A stretch of DNA of 64,000 nucleotides from Algoriphagus iocasae (lineage in GTDB: Bacteria; Bacteroidota; Bacteroidia; Cytophagales; Cyclobacteriaceae). The notes under the pieces were generated by a model. That model saw only the letters and a program-made list of their open reading frames with translations. It made no database searches and was not told the DNA's origin. Shown one piece after another: positions 56,079-64,000 of this stretch. The DNA lies in assembly GCF_014206875.1 (NCBI RefSeq), contig NZ_JACIJO010000006.1:1-64000 (forward strand), given 5' to 3'. The translations under genes and the position numbers were made by a program. Every line of letters starts with the position of its first letter. Within the stretch, counting starts at the first letter, position 1.

Positions 56079-56750
56079 TCAGAGCGTTGGTATTGGTTTT
56101 AAATTTAAATCTTCCAGATTTTTTCTAAGCTTTTGCATGAAACTATCTCCTGGATCAGTTTTGACAGTTCTATAGTTTGGGTCAGCCTCTTTCCAAATGT
56201 CTGTTTCCTGGAAATTTTGATATTCATGATGACCGATCACATAATCTATTGGATATTTTTTTCGAAGGTGTCTTATGAGCATTTCGTTGGCTTTCAGCTG
56301 TTCTTTAGTCAAAGGATCTTCTGGCCCACCGATATTTTCAATTCCTATCGCAGTATAATTTAGTCCAATAGTATGTCGAGCAAAAGTGGTTTCTGGTAAT
56401 AGCCTAAAAATCGTACCATCTCGATCGATCAAAAACTGACTGGAAACATTCAGGTTACTGGCATTTGTTAAATCCGCTCTGCCTCCCAATGTCGGAGAAT
56501 CAAAAACATCGAAAGTTGATTCTATCGAATTAACAGCTGTCCAATGTACTACCACCATTGTAGGCTTGATCACCGCCTCCTTTTGATCTAATCCATGTCT
56601 TTCTTTTAGATATTGTAATGAAAGCTGTTCCCGTTCTTCATTCCATGCAATAGGCTTTTCAAAAATCCGAAACGTAGCTTTGGAGCTACAGGAAAATAAC
56701 ATGGAGGCTAAAAATAAGGACCAAAGAAAGGATAGCTTTAAATGTCTCAT
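56079..56750 (-). CDS. N-acetylmuramoyl-L-alanine amidase, AmiD-like lipoprotein
   Basis: The 223-residue protein has a lipoprotein signal (WSLFLASMLFSC) and a type 2 amidase (PGRP-like) domain. The zinc-site motifs are MVVVHWTAVNS (first His), TFARHTIGLNYTAIGIENIGG and VKTDPGDSF (Asp region), with VIGHHEYQN contributing the remaining His. It cuts the bond between MurNAc and L-Ala. As the first gene of the minus-strand operon, it prepares naked glycan for DigH and NagZ. The 213-base spacer upstream (56751-56963) is shared with a divergent DeoR-family regulator. Confidence 0.93.
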   Translation of the reverse strand: MRHLKLSFLWSLFLASMLFSCSSKATFRIFEKPIAWNEEREQLSLQYLKERHGLDQKEAVIKPTMVVVHWTAVNSIESTFDVFDSPTLGGRADLTNASNLNVSSQFLIDRDGTIFRLLPETTFARHTIGLNYTAIGIENIGGPEDPLTKEQLKANEMLIRHLRKKYPIDYVIGHHEYQNFQETDIWKEADPNYRTVKTDPGDSFMQKLRKNLEDLNLKPIPTL

Positions 56751-56963
56751 TTTATCAAATAGTTTTTTGAATCGGACTTGGTTTATGGGTTAATATCAGT
56801 GGGATAATGCAATAGCGGAATTTTTAATCAGTAGCTAAACTAGTAGGAAAATGGGAGGAATCGGAGAAAGGTCTCGCTATTTTTTGCCGTTTTTTTACAA
56901 TCGGCGAGAATTCTTGCATGATCTTGCAGCATTTGTTAGTTTAAGCTTTCAATTCATATAATC
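56751..56963. promoter_or_regulatory. Divergent promoter region between recycling operon and DeoR-type regulator
   Basis: This AT-rich spacer of 213 bases has no gene. It must hold both the promoter of the amidase-to-nagZ operon (-) and that of the regulator (+), and it is the natural place for the regulator's operator. I recognised no clear TAnnTTTG element or long palindrome in it. Confidence 0.4.
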
Positions 56964-57713
56964 ATGCTGAAAGAAGAAAGACAAAAGTTTATCCTAGATC
57001 AGGTTCATCTTCACCATCGGGTGTTATTAAACGATTTGTCAGAAAGTCTAAATGTTTCGATCGATACCGTAAGGAGAGACGTCAAAGAATTGGCAAAAGA
57101 TCGGAAATTAAAAAAAGTTCATGGAGGAGCGACCTCATTTGGCTTTATGAATTTCAGAAAGGATGAGGGAAATGTTTACCTGCAATCCAAAAAAATTGCC
57201 ATTGCGGAGAAGACTGTTTCACTGCTTTCCGAAGGACAGGTGATTCTAATGAGTGGAGGCACTACCAATATGGAAGTGGCGAAAATGATCCCTAAAAAGA
57301 TGGCCTTGACGGTATTTACTCCAAGTCTTCATGTGGCAATGGAGTTATTGGAACTTCCTGAGGTAGAGGTGATTTTTTTAGGGGGAAAGCTATTGCATGA
57401 TGCCAAGTTCGCCGTGGGCGGAACAGTTGTGAATTCACTTTCCCAATTGAGAGTAGATATGTGCATTTTAGGCACTGGATATTTGGATGCTGAATTTGGA
57501 CTCACCGAATTTGACTGGGAAGTTATCCAAGTGAAGCAAGCCATGATCAGAGCAGCAAAGAAAACGGTGATTTTGTCCGTCTCAGATAAATTGCATTCGG
57601 TTCAAAAATACAAGACTTGTGATATGTCCGCTGTAGATATCTTAGTGACAGAGCTTGATCCAAGCAACGAACTTTTGGATGCTTTTAGACCTTTTCATCT
57701 TCAATTGATATAA
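56964..57713 (+). CDS. DeoR/GlpR-family transcriptional regulator
   Basis: The 249-residue protein has the N-terminal DeoR winged helix (LKEERQKFILDQVHLHHRVLLNDLSESLNVSIDTVRRDVKELA, then LKKVHGGATS). The sugar-phosphate-sensing DeoRC domain follows (QVILMSGGTTNMEVAKMIP, FLGGKLLHDAKFAVGG, MCILGTGYLDAEFGLTEFDWEVIQVKQAMIRAAKKTVILSVSDK). Divergent orientation to the amidase/DigH/GNAT/MFS/NagZ genes suggests it represses them until an amino-sugar phosphate accumulates; this is inference. It is followed directly by a bidirectional hairpin. Confidence 0.94.
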   Translation: MLKEERQKFILDQVHLHHRVLLNDLSESLNVSIDTVRRDVKELAKDRKLKKVHGGATSFGFMNFRKDEGNVYLQSKKIAIAEKTVSLLSEGQVILMSGGTTNMEVAKMIPKKMALTVFTPSLHVAMELLELPEVEVIFLGGKLLHDAKFAVGGTVVNSLSQLRVDMCILGTGYLDAEFGLTEFDWEVIQVKQAMIRAAKKTVILSVSDKLHSVQKYKTCDMSAVDILVTELDPSNELLDAFRPFHLQLI

Positions 57714-57753
57714 AAAAAGCTTACCCCAATGAAATATCAGGAGTAAGCATTTT
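57714..57753. terminator. Bidirectional terminator
   Basis: The stem GCTTACCCC (57719-57727) with GGAGTAAGC (57740-57748) has 8 of 9 pairs and a 12-base loop, an A-run on the left and ATTTT on the right. It serves the DeoR-type gene (+) and the cytochrome gene (-). Confidence 0.8.
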
Positions 57754-57768
57754 GGTTTAACAGGTAAT

Positions 57769-58758
57769 TTATTCGGATGCTCCAGCCGGAGTGAATTTCA
57801 CAACTTGGTTGGAGTAAGGTTTCACCGTTTTTAAATAAGCATAAATTGCTTGGAGATCAGATTCTTTCATTCCGGAGTACATAGTCCATGGCATGATGCT
57901 ATTGAACTCACCTAGTTTTACTTTTGGAATTACATATCCTGAGTCCTGATATTGTTTAAACTGTCGGACAAATTGAGACTCGGTCCATTGACCTATACCT
58001 GTTAGATCCGGAGAAATGTTGGAAGACCGTAATACTGAACCATCCGGATTTGCAAATTCTCGTCCTCCAGAAAATGCTTGTTCTGGGATTATTTGACCTT
58101 GAGGAGTTACTGGGGTGTGGCATTCCACACAACCTGCGGCATTGACCATATAGGCACCATATGCTACTTGGTCGCTAGGATCAGGGATTGATTCAGGCTG
58201 CGCTTCCTGAGGGATGGTTTTCATTATCAGATTTACAGGAAAATCAGCTTCAGAATCCGGAATGTCAGATGTTATAGGATCCAAAGACCGGATATAGGCA
58301 ATGATAGAATAGATGTCTTCAGGATCCATTTTGCCATAATATAAATAAGGCATCAAAGGGAACATTGCACGACCATCATTGGTCACACCTGTGGTGATCA
58401 CGCGATAAAGTTCACCATCCGTGTAGTCGGAAATACCTACCGGAGTAATATTTTTCGCATAAAATACACCTGGGAAACCCATGCTATGGTCAAACTTATC
58501 GCCTCCTTTGCCTAAAGTACCAGGTACCGGAGGTCCGGAAAACAGAGAAAAATCTCTGGTAGAATGGCAATCCATACATACAGTCACATGATTGGCTAAG
58601 TAGGCTCCCCGTTCAATTCTCGCCTGGCTGTATTCAACTTTGAAATCTTCCGGTTCTGGGACATTAGGGAAGGCAGTTTGTAAATATGCCAATCCACCAA
58701 GAATAATGATTACTACCACTCCAAGTAGGCAGCCAATTACTTTTAAAAATGTTTTCAT
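57769..58758 (-). CDS. Membrane-anchored diheme cytochrome c
   Basis: The 329-residue protein starts with a hydrophobic anchor (residues 8-28) and has two heme-binding sites, CMDCH at 61-65 and CVECH at 210-214. Candidate distal Met residues lie in the second halves of the domains (AMFPLMPYLYYG and IMPWTMYSGM). It should carry electrons in the periplasm, for example from the cytochrome-linked sugar dehydrogenases toward a terminal oxidase (inference). It is monocistronic; the 231-base spacer to the next gene (58759-58989) holds two divergent promoters but nothing else I can name. Confidence 0.92.
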   Translation of the reverse strand: MKTFLKVIGCLLGVVVIIILGGLAYLQTAFPNVPEPEDFKVEYSQARIERGAYLANHVTVCMDCHSTRDFSLFSGPPVPGTLGKGGDKFDHSMGFPGVFYAKNITPVGISDYTDGELYRVITTGVTNDGRAMFPLMPYLYYGKMDPEDIYSIIAYIRSLDPITSDIPDSEADFPVNLIMKTIPQEAQPESIPDPSDQVAYGAYMVNAAGCVECHTPVTPQGQIIPEQAFSGGREFANPDGSVLRSSNISPDLTGIGQWTESQFVRQFKQYQDSGYVIPKVKLGEFNSIMPWTMYSGMKESDLQAIYAYLKTVKPYSNQVVKFTPAGASE

Positions 58759-58989
58759 AAAAAATGATTTGGTTTGGTAATCAGGAAATTAAGTAAAATT
58801 TTATTCTGAAAAAATCGAGTTGGTGGAAACTTTATAATTCATGAATAATTTCAAATAAAATCTTTGATAGATACTAAAATGTATTTCATAATCAGAAAAA
58901 TATTCATTTTTATTTTTTGGACAGCTTCTGTAATATTCTGTTATTCAATCCTTATTTTTCGATTGCAAATCAACCACAACCCTAATCAA

Positions 58990-60411
58990 ATGAAGAAAAT
59001 ATTGATCACATGTCTTTCGCTTTTGGCTTTTGGAGTAAAAGCGCAAGACGAGGTTTTGAAAAAACTGGATGAAAAGGCGCCTTTCTATTCAGAAGTTTCC
59101 CAAACTATCTGGGATTATGCAGAATTGGGATACCTGGAAACCAAAAGTTCCGCATTGCTTCAAAAAACATTGACAGATGCAGGATTCACTGTAAAAGCTG
59201 GAGTTGCTGATATTCCTACAGCATTTATGGCGGAATATGGTTCAGGAAAACCTGTTATAGGAATCATGGCCGAATTCGATGCTTTGCCGGGTGTGTCTCA
59301 AAAAGCAGTTCCCTTTAGAGAGCCAGTTGTAGAAGGAGGTGCAGGTCATGCTTGTGGACACCATTTATTTGGAACAGCTTCAGTGGCTGCAGGGATAGCA
59401 GCGATGGAATGGATGAAGGAAAATAATGTTCAAGGTACTATCCGTGTTTATGGAACTCCTGCAGAAGAAGGCGGAGGAGGAAAAGTATATATGGCTAAAT
59501 CCGGAATTATGGATGATGTAGATGCAATGCTTCACTGGCACCCGTCTTCTGCCAATAATGCCGGAGCTAATTCTTCCTTGGCAAATATCTCTACCAAATT
59601 CAGATTTTATGGTGAGGCATCTCATGCTGCTGCAGCTCCAGACCGGGGAAAGTCTGCCTTAGATGCAGTGGAGGCAATGAACTTCATGGTGAATTTAATG
59701 CGCGAGCATGTGCCAATGGAAACAAGAATGCATTATGTGATCACAAGAGGTGGTGAAGCTCCAAATGTGGTTCCGGCTTTTGCAGAATCCTATCATTATG
59801 TCAGACACCCAGATGCCATGAAAGTAAAAGAGATTTTTGCGAAAATGGTGGATGCTGCTGAAGGAGCTGCTCTAGGTACTCAGACTCGGATGGAATATGA
59901 AATAATCAATGGAGTTTATAACTTATTACCAAATGAGACTTTGGCATCTGTAATGCATAAGAATCTAGAAAAGGTAGGAGGAGTATCTTATAATGATGAG
60001 GAAAGAAAATTCGCAGAGGATATCATTAAAACCTATCCAGCCGGAGTGATCGTATCTCCTGAAGATGCAACCAAAATCGCTCCCTTTGAAGTAAATGAAA
60101 AAGGTTCTGGTGGATCTACAGATGTAGGTGATGTAAGCTGGTTAGTGCCTACTGCTGGCCTAGGCACAGCAACTTGGGTTCCTGGTACATCCGCACACAC
60201 TTGGCAGGCAGTGGCTGCCGGTGGGACAAGCATTGGTAAAAAAGGGATGATGGTGGCAGCAAAAACACTTACCTTAACAGCCATTGATCTATTGAAAGAT
60301 CCAAGTATCGCTCAAAAAGCCAAAGTTGAATTGGATAAGAGAAGAGGTGCTGGATTTACTTATGAAGCTTTAACTGGAGAGCGTAGTGCTCCATTAGACT
60401 ACAGAAAATAA
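58990..60411 (+). CDS. Secreted M20-family amidohydrolase (AbgB-like)
   Basis: From the ATG at 58990 the protein has 473 residues and a signal peptide (MKKILITCLSLLAFGVKAQ). Upstream in-frame starts would place 42 residues, including another hydrophobic segment, before it and were rejected. M20 motifs: IGIMAEFDALPGVSQ, GHACGHHLFGTASVAAG (metal Cys/His region), YGTPAEEGGGGKVYMAKSG (Glu pair) and MLHWHPSSANNAG. The dimerisation domain follows (KFRFYGEASHAAAAPDRGKSALDAVEAM). It hydrolyses an N-acyl or aminobenzoyl-glutamate-like amide; the substrate is not known. The patatin gene follows after 22 bases, so they form an operon. Confidence 0.92.
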   Translation: MKKILITCLSLLAFGVKAQDEVLKKLDEKAPFYSEVSQTIWDYAELGYLETKSSALLQKTLTDAGFTVKAGVADIPTAFMAEYGSGKPVIGIMAEFDALPGVSQKAVPFREPVVEGGAGHACGHHLFGTASVAAGIAAMEWMKENNVQGTIRVYGTPAEEGGGGKVYMAKSGIMDDVDAMLHWHPSSANNAGANSSLANISTKFRFYGEASHAAAAPDRGKSALDAVEAMNFMVNLMREHVPMETRMHYVITRGGEAPNVVPAFAESYHYVRHPDAMKVKEIFAKMVDAAEGAALGTQTRMEYEIINGVYNLLPNETLASVMHKNLEKVGGVSYNDEERKFAEDIIKTYPAGVIVSPEDATKIAPFEVNEKGSGGSTDVGDVSWLVPTAGLGTATWVPGTSAHTWQAVAAGGTSIGKKGMMVAAKTLTLTAIDLLKDPSIAQKAKVELDKRRGAGFTYEALTGERSAPLDYRK

Positions 60412-60433
60412 CAGGAAATAAGAATTGGTGAAC

Positions 60434-62782
60434 ATGAGACAAAGCAGCAACATTTATGTTTTAACGCTCCTACTTTTTTTGTTCACAAGCTTTAATTCAT
60501 TTTCATTTCAAAAAGAACCATCTACTGAGACCAGACCTAAAATAGGTCTGGTTTTAAGTGGAGGAGGTGCCAAAGGTATGGCCCATGTGGGTGTAATCCG
60601 CTACATGGAAAAAGCTGGAATCAAACCTGATTTTGTGGTAGGTACAAGCATGGGATCCGTGATTGGAGGTCTTTATGCACTAGGTTACAATGCCGATGAA
60701 CTAGAGCAAATCGTTTTGAATATTGATTGGGATTTGCTGATTTCAAATAGGGTGGAGTTCAACTCAATTGCTTTTGAGGAAAAGGAATATTACAATCGTT
60801 ATTTGGTTGAACTTCCAGTGAAAAATGGAAAAGTAGCTCTCCCCTCTGGCCTGATAGAAGGTCAAAAACTATCTGAGGTTTTACAGTATTATACTTGGCC
60901 AGCGAATAAATACAAGAATTTTGATGAATTCCCTATTCCATTTAGATGTATAGCAACTGACATTTCTACTGGACAGGAAATTGTTTTTGACAAAGGATAC
61001 CTGCATGATGCGTTGCGATCCAGTATTGCCATCCCAACCGCCTTTACTGCCTTTGATCTGGATTCTACTTCTGTGGTTGATGGCGGTGTTGTTAATAATT
61101 TCCCGGTTGATGTGGTCAAACAAATGGGAGCAGATATAGTCATTGGTGTTAATGTTTCGGATGAGGATTTTTTGGCTGTGGATGAATTGGGTGGCTTCGG
61201 AGGAATTCTGATGCAAGTTGCCATGTCCAGATCTCTAAAAAAGACCAAGGATAATATTGAGGATTGCGAAATATATATCAAACCAGACTTAGGGGTTTAT
61301 TCCACAGGAAGTTTTGGGAACTACCGAGAAATATTGGCTCTCGGTGATTCTACAGGAAAAAAATACTATGATGACTTCAAGCAACTTGCCGATAGTTTGG
61401 GAAGAAAAGATGTGATTTCAGGTTTGGGGTTTGAAGAAGCCCCTATCCAAGTGAGCGGGATTGAGTTTGTTGGGAATAAACTTTTCACCAACAGTCTGTT
61501 GCAATCTAAATTTAATATTTCTGTAGGCTCCTTTAAAACAAGAGATGAAATCCAAAAAGGAATTGATCGAATCTACGGAATCAATGGGTTTTATAAAGTG
61601 GATTTTTCCTTAATTCCATTCGGTGAAAACAGGTATAATATCAAAGTAAGGTTAAAAGAAAAACCAGCTTCACTCTTGAATTTGGCTGTTCACTACGATA
61701 ATCAGTTTTCGGCAGGGATTTTAGTGAATTATACAGTTAGGGATTTATTAAGCAAATCCAGTAGAACTGTCTTTCTGTTAGATGTTTCAGAAAATCCTAA
61801 AGCTCGAATTGATTATTATAACTACTTCTCAAAGAATAAAAATCTAGCATTCAATGCCCGATTAAACTTATTGCGCCAGCAACTTCCAGAATATACTGAA
61901 GGGAAAGAAACAGAAGTTGCCGTTGATAGAAATACGAATTTTGCTGCTCAGATTATGACGACTGGCTCTTTAAAGCAGTCTTTTGCATTTGGAGCTGTTT
62001 ACGAACTCAGCAAAACTCGATATCGCTTCAATAGAATATTTTCCGATGCACTAAAAAATGGTACAGAAAGGACCTTAGGATTACGGTTTAGGTATTATAG
62101 AAATTCACAGGATAATAGAAATTATCCTACCCGGGGAGCAGAGGGATTATTGGAATCAGTTTTCCATTTTGATAATAAACTCAAAATAAATTTAAAGGCA
62201 GGATTTGATACGGTAGATGTCAATTTGGATGGTGTAATCGTTTCTTTACCTAAAGATGTTCTGGATGGCTTGGCGGAGGATTTGACACCAGATCCTTATA
62301 TTACTTTGTTGGGGAGGTATTCAAAATTTTTGAAAATCACACCTGGATTTCAATTAAAACCTGAGTTTGCAGGTGCATTAATCGTCACAAATAACTCCGC
62401 AGAAAAAAGTTTTCAGGAATTTTTTGTGGGAGGATATCAAAATATTCGGTTTAATGACACCAATTTCTGGGGGCTCAATTATGGAGAAGTCAAAACATCC
62501 AATTTTGTGAAAGCAGGTCTAACGACTCAATTTATCCCGATCAAAAAAGTCTACTTGAGAGCAGGAATCAATTATTTGGGATTTAGTAAAGCGTATAGGT
62601 TCCAAGAAGAAGGTTTCATCAATAGTATTTTTAAAGATGAAACCTATGCTGGATATGGATTTGATATGACCTACCAATCCATCCTTGGACCGATAACAAT
62701 TGGAGTCAGCAGCAATAACAAAGACAATAAACTACGCTCCTACTTTTCCTTAGGATATTCCTTTAATTATTCGGATCGATAG
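60434..62782 (+). CDS. Patatin-like phospholipase fused to an Omp85-type outer membrane barrel
   Basis: From the ATG at 60434 the protein has 782 residues with a signal peptide (YVLTLLLFLFTSFNSFSFQ). The patatin domain (about 35-310) has the oxyanion loop SGGGAKGMAHVG, the nucleophile Ser-72 in GTSMGS and the dyad Asp-216 in VDGGVVNN. A POTRA-like segment follows (about 340-420; IQVSGIEFVGNKLFTNSLLQSKF), then a 16-strand Omp85/BamA-type barrel (about 425-782). This is the architecture of type Vd autotransporters such as PlpD and of Bacteroidota patatin-Omp85 proteins. It probably places a phospholipase at the outer membrane. The 3' end overlaps the convergent GH43 gene by 20 bases. Confidence 0.94.
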   Translation: MRQSSNIYVLTLLLFLFTSFNSFSFQKEPSTETRPKIGLVLSGGGAKGMAHVGVIRYMEKAGIKPDFVVGTSMGSVIGGLYALGYNADELEQIVLNIDWDLLISNRVEFNSIAFEEKEYYNRYLVELPVKNGKVALPSGLIEGQKLSEVLQYYTWPANKYKNFDEFPIPFRCIATDISTGQEIVFDKGYLHDALRSSIAIPTAFTAFDLDSTSVVDGGVVNNFPVDVVKQMGADIVIGVNVSDEDFLAVDELGGFGGILMQVAMSRSLKKTKDNIEDCEIYIKPDLGVYSTGSFGNYREILALGDSTGKKYYDDFKQLADSLGRKDVISGLGFEEAPIQVSGIEFVGNKLFTNSLLQSKFNISVGSFKTRDEIQKGIDRIYGINGFYKVDFSLIPFGENRYNIKVRLKEKPASLLNLAVHYDNQFSAGILVNYTVRDLLSKSSRTVFLLDVSENPKARIDYYNYFSKNKNLAFNARLNLLRQQLPEYTEGKETEVAVDRNTNFAAQIMTTGSLKQSFAFGAVYELSKTRYRFNRIFSDALKNGTERTLGLRFRYYRNSQDNRNYPTRGAEGLLESVFHFDNKLKINLKAGFDTVDVNLDGVIVSLPKDVLDGLAEDLTPDPYITLLGRYSKFLKITPGFQLKPEFAGALIVTNNSAEKSFQEFFVGGYQNIRFNDTNFWGLNYGEVKTSNFVKAGLTTQFIPIKKVYLRAGINYLGFSKAYRFQEEGFINSIFKDETYAGYGFDMTYQSILGPITIGVSSNNKDNKLRSYFSLGYSFNYSDR

Positions 62783-63866
62783 TTTGGATAGTCCCGTCCG
62801 CCTGATGGGTTAATTTTGTCATTTTGATGTTTCTCAAATGCGTTTCTCCGGAAAGCTGAGTGTCATGATAGAATAAGTACCAATCCCCGTTTACTTCTAC
62901 TATAGAATGGTGGTTGGTCCAACCTTCTACAGGATTCAATACAACGCCTTGGTAGGTAAATGGTCCGTAAGGATTGTCAGCAGTGGCATATGCGATGAAA
63001 TGAGTATCGCCTGTGGAATAGGATAAATAATACTTTCCATCATACTTGTGAACCCAGGCTGCTTCAAAGAACCTTCTTGCGTTATCACCATTTAATAGAG
63101 GAGATCCGTTTTCATCCAAAATCTTAATTTCTTTAGGAGTCTCTGCAAATTCTAGCATGTCATCGCTCATCTTGGCGATAATTGGACCTAAAGCAGGTTC
63201 ATCATCTGCAGGTAAACCATCCGTTGGAGCAGATCCTTTATCATCAAATTTGTTGTTTCTGTATTTCTGAAGTTGGCCTCCCCAGATGCCTCCGAAATAC
63301 ATATAATAGGATCCATCTGAATCTTCAAAAACAGCAGGATCGATGCTATAGCTACCTTTGATAGCTTCCGGCTGAGCAGTGAATGGTCCGGTAGGTGTAT
63401 TTCCCACTGCCACCCCTATTTTGAAAATATCGTTTTCATCTTTGGCCGGAAAATACAAATAATACTTTCCGTCTTTTTCGGCGGCATCTGGTGCCCAAAG
63501 TTGTCTTTTTGCCCAAGGAATATCTTCTACTGCGAGGACCTTTCCTTCATCTACAAGGGTCGCAGATGGAGAGTCCATTGAGTAAACATGATAATCCATC
63601 ATATTAAAATGAGACCCCAGATCATCCTGAGGAACATTTGATTCGATATCATGGGAAGGATAGATGTAGATTTTTCCATCAAAAACATGTGCTGAAGGAT
63701 CAGCGGTAAAGTTGTCGGTAATTAATGGTTGGGAAAGATAGTTAGAATCTGTTTCCTCTACTTCTGTGGCTATTTCGGTTTCAGAATTGCCAGAGGGTTT
63801 GCTACAGGATACCAAAACAGCAATGATTCCAATTGCTGGAGTGATTTTCAATAAGGTTTTGTTCAT
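62763..63866 (-). CDS. Glycoside hydrolase family 43 lipoprotein
   Basis: The 367-residue protein has a lipoprotein signal (ITPAIGIIAVLVSC) and a five-bladed propeller of GH43. The catalytic acids are readable in the family context: ITDNFTADPSAHVFDGKIYIYPSHD (general base Asp), GSYSIDPAVFEDSDGSYYMYFGG (pKa-modulating Asp) and FFEAAWVHKYDGKYYLSYSTG (general acid Glu). Members cleave alpha-L-arabinofuranosides or beta-xylosides. It faces the patatin gene tail to tail. Only 134 bases of spacer follow to the window end and hold no visible gene. Confidence 0.93.
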   Translation of the reverse strand: MNKTLLKITPAIGIIAVLVSCSKPSGNSETEIATEVEETDSNYLSQPLITDNFTADPSAHVFDGKIYIYPSHDIESNVPQDDLGSHFNMMDYHVYSMDSPSATLVDEGKVLAVEDIPWAKRQLWAPDAAEKDGKYYLYFPAKDENDIFKIGVAVGNTPTGPFTAQPEAIKGSYSIDPAVFEDSDGSYYMYFGGIWGGQLQKYRNNKFDDKGSAPTDGLPADDEPALGPIIAKMSDDMLEFAETPKEIKILDENGSPLLNGDNARRFFEAAWVHKYDGKYYLSYSTGDTHFIAYATADNPYGPFTYQGVVLNPVEGWTNHHSIVEVNGDWYLFYHDTQLSGETHLRNIKMTKLTHQADGTIQTIDPNN

Positions 63867-64000
63867 AGGTTTGTTTGGATTTAATTGTTCAAGATAAATT
63901 GAAATTTGAATTATTCCAGTATATCGTCAAGAAGGATAAAGTGATTTTTTAGAATGGTTGTCAAGAAACCATTGATCCAATTGTCTCACCATTAGCGGAT

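Noticed and set aside
1-64000. Defence islands, CRISPR, prophage, IS elements, tRNA or rRNA genes
   Set aside because: No repeat-spacer array, transposase, integrase, phage structural gene or RNA gene was recognised on either strand.

Overview
The window reads as a chromosomal segment of a Bacteroidota bacterium, most likely of the Cytophagia (a Cyclobacteriaceae/Algoriphagus-like organism; lineage is inference). The signs are a SusC/SusD pair, many exported lipoproteins with an LxxC-type lipobox, AT-rich spacers without clear Shine-Dalgarno sequences, a TAnnTTTG-type promoter, a UbiA-type ether-lipid-like prenyltransferase, and Bacteroidota-type gene fusions (NagB with PIG-L, patatin with Omp85). 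I see no rRNA, tRNA, CRISPR array, insertion sequence, prophage or classical defence system.

Layout. 1-1607 (-): most of a rhamnulose-phosphate aldolase/short-chain dehydrogenase fusion, cut by the window edge. 1608-2094: an AT-rich divergent promoter region with three copies of an 18-bp operator-like motif. 2095-6739 (+): SusC/SusD glycan uptake pair. 6903-15479 (+): a sugar cassette with a cytochrome c-fused sugar-dehydrogenase-like lipoprotein, a DUF1080 (3-keto-disaccharide hydrolase family) protein, a DUF4432 epimerase, a cupin isomerase-like protein, a TIM-barrel isomerase/epimerase and a Gfo/Idh/MocA oxidoreductase. 15561-17042 (+): sulfatase lipoprotein. 17255-23871 (+): a complete six-gene ebo cluster (eboA-F), closed by a bidirectional terminator. 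23980-29742 (-): a giant ThuA/sugar dehydrogenase/PKD/cytochrome c lipoprotein, then a lacI-type regulator abutting galK. 29814-39232 (-): mostly housekeeping genes, with an M28 peptidase, cysS, a small lipoprotein, purH, purN, proBA and a UbiA prenyltransferase. 39373-40743 (+): a Tat-exported Gfo/Idh oxidoreductase. 40882-45851 (-): ROK kinase, NagB-PIG-L fusion and a CBS-DUF294 signalling protein. 45904-50969 (+): gluconokinase, secreted amidohydrolase, lipoprotein galactose mutarotase, an unknown secreted protein and a DUF4142 lipoprotein. 51026-56750 (-): a compact peptidoglycan-recycling operon (amidase, DigH-like GH, GNAT, AmpG-like MFS, NagZ), with a DeoR-family regulator divergent at 56964. 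57769-63866: diheme cytochrome c (-), M20 amidohydrolase and patatin-Omp85 (+), GH43 lipoprotein (-).

How it fits together. Three themes recur: glycan capture and oxidative sugar catabolism (SusCD, sulfatase, GH43, Gfo/Idh, DUF1080, cytochrome-linked dehydrogenases, GalK/GalM); amino-sugar and cell-wall salvage (amidase to NagZ, ROK kinase, NagB-PIG-L); and a less understood biosynthetic or transport unit, the ebo cluster. The ebo cluster is the most interesting system here. It pairs a sugar-phosphate cyclase with a UbiA prenyltransferase, a TatD hydrolase, a TIM-barrel protein and a phosphodiesterase, and its product in Bacteroidota is, to my knowledge, not established.
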